From a bacterium (lineage in GTDB: Bacteria; Chlamydiota; Chlamydiia; Chlamydiales; 2-12-FULL-49-11), in NCBI GenBank assembly GCA_022600215.1, contig JAHZKV010000031.1, forward strand, positions 1 to 11,265: a DNA stretch of 11,265 nucleotides, read 5' to 3'. The notes under the pieces are model-generated. The model saw nothing but the letters and a program-made list of their open reading frames with translations. It was not told where the DNA came from and searched no databases. Shown here one piece after another: positions 7,025 to 11,265 of the stretch (positions are counted from its first letter, which is position 1; every line of letters starts with the position of its first letter). The position numbers and the translations under genes were made by a program.

Positions 7025-7558
7025 ATGAGTGAAAAAAACAAACCAGCAAAATCTTTAGAAGAGATTGAAGACGTAATTACCGCAGCTATTGAAAAAGTAG
7101 GCGGAGAAAAAGAGAATGACCTATGTAAATATTTACCTATGTCATCAGGTGGCTATATGCACCACTTTACTTTAAGAAAAATGAAGCTCAAGCAGCCATT
7201 TGAGCTTGGATCATTGATTAAACAATTTATTATAGAAAAAGACGCTCCAAATGCCGTTGCTCCAAAACAACGTGCAGCACGTGGCTCCAAAAAGAGAAAA
7301 GATCAAATGACCTTTACTCGCATCCAATTAGAAAGATTACTTAACATCGCAAAACAAACCGATGATAAAGAAATGATTTCACTACTGAGTCCTAAGACTT
7401 CTTTAGCAACTGCTAAAAGAAATTTGATTTCTTCCATCCGCCAAGGTATTGTGGATGAGGAACTTTGGTTTGCTTATAAAGAGTCTGCAGAAAGCTTCGG
7501 CTACCTGCAAGGCACTGAAGATGAAGAGTTTAGTCTCTCAGATCTAGAAAATTCTTAA
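7025..7558 (+). CDS. Conserved chlamydial hypothetical protein (CT066 position)
   Basis: A 177-residue soluble protein of unknown function. It has no signal peptide, membrane segment or recognisable catalytic motif. Residues 8-26 look like an amphipathic helix. A compact segment with CKYLP and HHFTLRKMK follows at about 34-56. A strongly basic stretch with KQRAARGSKKRK lies at about 81-92, then helical, charged segments to 150, and an acidic tail (GTEDEEFS near 163-170). The basic middle could bind nucleic acid, but that is inference. The ATG has AAGGA 8 nt upstream. Its place between npt1 and ytgA corresponds to CT066 of C. trachomatis by gene order as I recall it, so it is probably a conserved chlamydial family rather than a spurious frame. 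A hairpin follows 6 nt after the stop. Confidence 0.85.
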   Translation: MSEKNKPAKSLEEIEDVITAAIEKVGGEKENDLCKYLPMSSGGYMHHFTLRKMKLKQPFELGSLIKQFIIEKDAPNAVAPKQRAARGSKKRKDQMTFTRIQLERLLNIAKQTDDKEMISLLSPKTSLATAKRNLISSIRQGIVDEELWFAYKESAESFGYLQGTEDEEFSLSDLENS

Positions 7559-7564
7559 CAATAA

Positions 7565-7613
7565 AAGGGTAAAAAAGGCCTTTATTTCCACTAAAAATGC
7601 CCTTTTTACCCTT
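7565..7613. terminator. Long hairpin between the 177-aa gene and npt1
   Basis: Arms 7565-7579 and 7599-7613 pair over 15 bp with one mismatch (AAGGGTAAAAAAGGC against GCCCTTTTTACCCTT), and the 19-nt loop can add a TTTA/TAAA pairing. On the plus strand no T-run follows (TTGAATATT). On the minus strand the stem is followed by TTTTATTGTT. It probably ends or attenuates readthrough into npt1, and may act better against antisense transcription. Confidence 0.6.
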
Positions 7614-7625
7614 GAATATTAATCC

Positions 7626-7631
7626 TATACT
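7626..7631 (+). promoter_or_regulatory. Candidate -10 element of npt1
   Basis: TATACT, the same hexamer seen before ytgA and lepA, lies 48 nt before the npt1 ATG. The region 17 nt upstream is TTTTTA, inside the right arm of the preceding hairpin, and is a poor -35. The npt1 ribosome site AAGGA follows in the leader, 6 nt before the ATG at 7680. Confidence 0.4.
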
Positions 7632-7679
7632 GCTTACCATTGAAGGTGAGAAAAAGATAAATTATCAAAAAGGAAAAAC

Positions 7680-9284
7680 ATGTCAAATAACACCCAAACC
7701 AACGATAAGCCAGCGTTTGGAAAGCTCCGATCTTTCCTGTGGCCGATTCACAACTTCGAATTGAAGAAATTTGTACCAATGCTGATACTTTTCTTCTGTA
7801 TCGCTTTTAACTACACTATCTTAAGAGACACCAAAGACACTCTAGTTGTTACATCAGGTGGAGCAGAGGCTATTACCTTCCTAAAACTTTGGGGAGTACT
7901 ACCTGCAGCTATTATCTTTATGTTAATGTACTCAAAATTGAGTAACGTTCTTTCAAAGAAAAATTTATTTTATGCTTCTTTGAGTCCGTTCCTAATTTTC
8001 TTTGTTGTTTTCGCATTTATACTTTTCCCTAACAGAGAAGCTTTGCACCCAACAGAATTTTGTGATCGACTACAAGCTTCCCTCCCTGCAGGTATGGCTG
8101 GGTTAATTTCCATGCTTAGATACTGGACGTTCTCCATATTCTACATCATGGCTGAGCTATGGGGCAGTGTTTGCCTATCTCTACTATTTTGGGGCTTTGC
8201 TAACGATATCACAAAGGTATCTGAGTCAAAAAGATTCTATGCATTATTTGGCCTAGGTGCAAACCTATCCCTAATTTTTGCTGGATCCTTTATCATTTGG
8301 GCTTCCAGACCGGCAAGAGCTATTGGTCTAGCAATGGACAAATGGCAAGTATCTTTATACTGGTTAATGGGAGCACTAACCCTATCAGGAATCATCATTT
8401 TAGCAACATTTAATTGGATGCAAAAAAACGTGATGACTGATCCTCGTTTTTATGATCAAAATGCTCAAAAGAAAATGAAGAAGAGCAAGCCAAAACTTGG
8501 TATCAAAGACAGCCTTAAGTTCTTAATGAAGTCTAAATACCTAGCTCTTGTTGCTATCTTAGTTCTATCATATGGAATGTGTATCAATATGATCGAAGTA
8601 ACATGGAAGAGCCAGCTGAAACTTGCTTATCCTCTAGAAAATGACTATAGTGCTTTTATGGGTAGATTCTCCATGATCACTGGAGTTGTAACCATGTTTA
8701 TGATCCTATTCGTAGGTGGAAACAGTATTAGAAAAATGGGATGGAGATTTTCCGCTCTGATTACCCCTGTAATGGTTTTAATCACAGGTGGACTATTCTT
8801 CGCATTCATGCTGTTTAGTGACCAACTAACTGGACTTGTTGCAGTACTTGGGACTTCCCCTCTGATGCTAGCAGTAGTATTTGGTATGATCCAAAACATA
8901 TTGAGTAAATCTGCAAAATACTCCTTATTTGATCCAACCAAAGAGATGACTTACATACCACTTGACCAAGAAAGTAAAGTGAAAGGTAAGGCAGCTATTG
9001 ATGTAGTTGGCGCAAGAATGGGTAAATCTGGTGGAGCATTAATCCAGTCATTCCTAATTGTCACCCTAGGTAGTGTTGCTGCTATGGCACCATATGTATG
9101 CGTACTTATCCTAGCGATGATCGGTATGTGGATCTTCTCTGCATTCTCTCTTGATAAGCTATTCAAAAAAGCTATGACAGAGCACGATGCAAAAGAAGCT
9201 GCAGAAGCAAAGGAGACAAAAGATGCTCCTGCCGAAGCAGAACCTGCAAATGCTACCAAAGAAGAGCCTGCACCAGCAAGCTAG
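7680..9284 (+). CDS. npt1: ATP/ADP translocase Npt1 (NTT family)
   Basis: A 534-residue inner-membrane antiporter that imports host ATP in exchange for bacterial ADP and Pi, the hallmark of energy parasitism in Chlamydiales, Rickettsiales and plastids. About twelve hydrophobic helices can be read. NTT signatures include FNYTILRDTKDTLVVT at 43-58, MAELWGS at 157-163, EVTWKSQL at 306-313 and SKVKGKAAIDVVGARMGKSG at 432-451. These carry the charged residues known as K155, E245, E385 and K527 in the Arabidopsis carrier (here K53, E159, E306 and a lysine at 434 or 436). The match to chlamydial Npt1, the ATP/ADP isoform, is strong across the whole length, including the N-terminal FGKLRSFLWPIH segment and the DPRFY loop near 254. 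The last 35 residues form an Ala/Glu/Lys-rich, probably disordered tail, as in Chlamydiaceae Npt1. The ATG has AAGGA 6 nt upstream. A strong terminator follows. Confidence 0.97.
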   Translation: MSNNTQTNDKPAFGKLRSFLWPIHNFELKKFVPMLILFFCIAFNYTILRDTKDTLVVTSGGAEAITFLKLWGVLPAAIIFMLMYSKLSNVLSKKNLFYASLSPFLIFFVVFAFILFPNREALHPTEFCDRLQASLPAGMAGLISMLRYWTFSIFYIMAELWGSVCLSLLFWGFANDITKVSESKRFYALFGLGANLSLIFAGSFIIWASRPARAIGLAMDKWQVSLYWLMGALTLSGIIILATFNWMQKNVMTDPRFYDQNAQKKMKKSKPKLGIKDSLKFLMKSKYLALVAILVLSYGMCINMIEVTWKSQLKLAYPLENDYSAFMGRFSMITGVVTMFMILFVGGNSIRKMGWRFSALITPVMVLITGGLFFAFMLFSDQLTGLVAVLGTSPLMLAVVFGMIQNILSKSAKYSLFDPTKEMTYIPLDQESKVKGKAAIDVVGARMGKSGGALIQSFLIVTLGSVAAMAPYVCVLILAMIGMWIFSAFSLDKLFKKAMTEHDAKEAAEAKETKDAPAEAEPANATKEEPAPAS

Positions 9285-9301
9285 TCTTTAACTGCAAACA
9301 G

Positions 9302-9341
9302 AAAAAAAAAGAGAGTTACTTCGGTAACTCTCTTTTTTTTT
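9302..9341. terminator. Perfect UUCG-loop intrinsic terminator between npt1 and lepA
   Basis: GAGAGTTAC (9311-9319) and GTAACTCTC (9324-9332) pair perfectly around the loop TTCG, closed by C-G, the exceptionally stable cUUCGg tetraloop. Nine A residues (9302-9310) precede and nine T residues (9333-9341) follow, so the stem can extend to 18 perfect pairs. The A-run reads as a T-run on the other strand, so it could work both ways. Confidence 0.95.
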
Positions 9342-9384
9342 ACACTAAAGCTTCCGCAGAGCTCTTTCTACCCCATCATTGCAC

Positions 9385-9413
9385 TTGCTTTTATGATAAA
9401 TAAACACTATACT
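9385..9413 (+). promoter_or_regulatory. lepA promoter placed right at the start codon
   Basis: TTGCTT (9385-9390) and TATACT (9408-9413) are separated by 17 nt, the best-formed sigma-70-type promoter in the window. Only 8 nt lie between the -10 box and the ATG at 9422, so transcription is expected to begin at about 9420-9422. No ribosome binding site is present before the ATG. Confidence 0.65.
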
Positions 9414-9421
9414 AATTCACT

Positions 9422-11236
9422 ATGGACGATAAAGATAAGACTGACAAAATAAGAAACTTTTCCATTATTGCGCACATTGATCATGGAAAATCCACCATTT
9501 CAGATAGACTTCTAGAAATTACTAGCACAGTAGAAAAGCGGGATATCAAGCAACAGCTTCTTGATGATATGGATCTTGAGCGCGAGCGTGGCATCACTAT
9601 CAAAGCACACCCTGTGACGATGACCTACAAGTGTTCTGATGGAAATACCTATCAAATGAATTTTATTGACACTCCTGGCCATGTAGACTTTTCTTATGAG
9701 GTATCTAGATCACTTGCTGCCTGCGAAGGCGCTCTTTTAATTGTCGATGCTGCGCAAGGTGTACAAGCGCAAACCGTTGCCAATATGAACTTAGCCAAGC
9801 AGCGCGGTCTTGAAATTATTACCATCCTAAATAAAGTAGATCTTCCAGCAGCAGATCCAGAAGCGGTAAAAGCGCAGATCAAAGAGATGCTTGGCATCGA
9901 TGCAAGCAATGCTATTTTAGCATCTGCTAAAACAGGACAAGGGATTGAAGATATCTTAGAAGAGATAGTCTATGCACTTCCCGCCCCCACTGCTAGCACC
10001 GAAAAAAATACTAAAGCACTCGTTTTTGATTCCCATTATGACATCTATAGAGGTGTATATACTTATGTGCGCGTTGTCTCAGGCTCCCTAAAAAAAGGCG
10101 ATATTATTAAGTTCATCGCAACAGGAAAAACCTTTGAGATTTTAGAAGTAGGAATTTTCAACCCAAAAGAAACTCCTACTAACATTTTGCAAGAAGGTGA
10201 AGTGGGCTACATCTTAGCTAACATCAAAAAACCATCTGATGTAAAAGTTGGTGATACGATGACCATCCAAAAAGAGCATGAAGAGACTCCCCTTCCAGGC
10301 TTTAAAGAGATTAATCCAGTTGTATATGCTGGCGTCTATCCTGTAGAGTCCTGCGACTATGAAGGGCTTGCCGATGCCTTAGCAAAACTTCGCCTTAACG
10401 ACTCCGCACTTTTTGTAGAGCAAGAAAATTCTCAAGTGCTTGGCATGGGCTTCCGATGCGGATTTTTAGGCCTTTTACACCTGGAAATTGTCTTTGAAAG
10501 AATTTCTCGTGAATTCAATATCGATGTGATCACCACCGCTCCAAGTGTGCAATACAAAATCACCAAAAGCAATGGTGAAGAAGATACCGTTGACAACCCT
10601 TCTCACTTTCCAGATCCTACCATCGTAACCTCTACCGCAGAACCATGGGTTCTTTGCAACATTCTCGTTCCAGCTGATTATATGGGCGGAGTGATGAACC
10701 TTGTCAATGAAAAGCGCGGAGAACTAGCAGATATGGAAACAATTGAAGGAGGACGCGTCTTCCTCCATATCAAACTTCCCCTCAACGAAGTAATTGTAGA
10801 CTTTAACGATAGACTCAAATCTATCACTCAAGGTTACGCCTCCTTCGACTATGAGCAATCAGGCTATGAGCCCTCAAAAATTATCAAACTAGAAATTCGT
10901 ATCAATGAAGAGCCAGTCGATGCCTTCTCCACCCTTGTCCATGCCAGTAAAGCAGAAGCAAAAGGGAGACAGCTTTGTAAAAGGCTCAAAGAAATCCTCC
11001 CAAAACAGCAATTCAAAGTGCCTATCCAAGCCGCTATTGGCGGGAAAATTATCGCCCGCGAAACTATTTCTGCCATGTCCAAAAACGTAACCGCAAAATG
11101 TTACGGTGGAGACATCACCCGTAAGCGAAAACTCCTTGAAAAGCAGAAAAAAGGAAAAGCCAAAATGAAGAAATTTGGTAAAGTGGCCATCCCACAATCC
11201 GCCTTTGTCCAAATCCTCAAAACCGAAGAAAATTAA
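9422..11236 (+). CDS. lepA: Translation elongation factor 4 (LepA) GTPase
   Basis: A 604-residue ribosome-associated GTPase, linked to translation quality or ribosome assembly under stress. The G domain shows G1 AHIDHGKS at 17-24, G2 RGIT at 56-59, G3 DTPGH at 83-87 with catalytic H87, G4 NKVD at 137-140 and G5 SAK at 168-170. EF-G-like domains follow. The LepA-only C-terminal domain is evident in ISAMSKNVTAKCYGGD and the lysine-rich helix after it, ending with IPQSAF. EF-G lacks this tail and has a domain IV that is absent here, so this is not EF-G. Length equals the family norm, so the gene is complete. The start ATG at 9422 is the only one that keeps the family N-terminus (IRNFSIIAHIDHG); the next Met is residue 50, inside the G domain. 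No ribosome site precedes it and the -10 box ends 8 nt upstream, suggesting a leaderless mRNA. Confidence 0.97.
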   Translation: MDDKDKTDKIRNFSIIAHIDHGKSTISDRLLEITSTVEKRDIKQQLLDDMDLERERGITIKAHPVTMTYKCSDGNTYQMNFIDTPGHVDFSYEVSRSLAACEGALLIVDAAQGVQAQTVANMNLAKQRGLEIITILNKVDLPAADPEAVKAQIKEMLGIDASNAILASAKTGQGIEDILEEIVYALPAPTASTEKNTKALVFDSHYDIYRGVYTYVRVVSGSLKKGDIIKFIATGKTFEILEVGIFNPKETPTNILQEGEVGYILANIKKPSDVKVGDTMTIQKEHEETPLPGFKEINPVVYAGVYPVESCDYEGLADALAKLRLNDSALFVEQENSQVLGMGFRCGFLGLLHLEIVFERISREFNIDVITTAPSVQYKITKSNGEEDTVDNPSHFPDPTIVTSTAEPWVLCNILVPADYMGGVMNLVNEKRGELADMETIEGGRVFLHIKLPLNEVIVDFNDRLKSITQGYASFDYEQSGYEPSKIIKLEIRINEEPVDAFSTLVHASKAEAKGRQLCKRLKEILPKQQFKVPIQAAIGGKIIARETISAMSKNVTAKCYGGDITRKRKLLEKQKKGKAKMKKFGKVAIPQSAFVQILKTEEN

Positions 11237-11265
11237 AATAATTGTTATTATTCTTTTGATTACAC

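Noticed and set aside
8645..9259. Minus-strand open frames antisense to npt1
   Set aside because: They mirror the Npt1 coding sequence; the transporter frame is conserved throughout.
9422..11236. Assignment as elongation factor G
   Set aside because: It has about 600 residues, lacks EF-G domain IV and has the LepA-specific C-terminal motif with AKCYGGD.
11237..11265. Terminator or further gene after lepA
   Set aside because: Only 29 AT-rich bases remain in the window and no hairpin or start signal is visible in them.

Overview
The window carries nine genes of an obligate intracellular bacterium of the order Chlamydiales. Three things point there: an ATP/ADP translocase of the NTT family; an ABC metal permease fused to a DtxR-type repressor domain (the chlamydial YtgCR architecture); and gene order. 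From memory, the order lepA - npt1 - small hypothetical - ytgABCD - dxr - rseP matches the block CT064 to CT072 of Chlamydia trachomatis. Npt1 looks very close to the Chlamydiaceae protein, so the organism is probably in or near that family. The species cannot be named from this sequence. The DNA is visibly AT-rich and uniform, with no mobile element, phage, CRISPR array, tRNA or rRNA seen.

Minus strand, 57-6870: one tightly packed operon reading ytgA > ytgB > ytgC(R) > ytgD > dxr > rseP. The junctions are a 4-nt overlap (ATGA), a 4-nt overlap (ATGA), a 14-nt overlap, a 4-nt overlap (TTGA) and a 3-nt gap, so translational coupling is likely throughout. YtgA (periplasmic binding protein), YtgB (ATPase) and YtgC/YtgD (permeases) form a Mn/Fe/Zn-type ABC importer. 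The repressor domain on the C-terminus of YtgC probably controls the promoter in front of ytgA, which has a TATACT -10 box buried in a perfect palindrome. The last two genes are a metal-dependent isoprenoid enzyme (Dxr) and an intramembrane metalloprotease (RseP), so metal supply and two metalloenzymes may be co-transcribed.

Divergent region 6871-7024: the ytgA promoter with its dyads, and the leader of the plus-strand genes.

Plus strand, 7025-11236: a chlamydial conserved hypothetical gene, a hairpin, npt1 (ATP/ADP exchange with the host), a very strong UUCG-loop terminator, then lepA (translation GTPase EF4). The lepA promoter lies so close to its ATG that the mRNA may be leaderless.

Main points for a second look: the Dxr active site carries unusual substitutions at otherwise well-conserved substrate-binding positions; the YtgCR linker lacks a Trp-Trp-Trp run but has a candidate internal start for a free repressor; lepA has a candidate leaderless promoter; and a palindromic operator candidate covers the ytg promoter. 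No wholly new multi-gene system was found; the layout is conserved chlamydial core.
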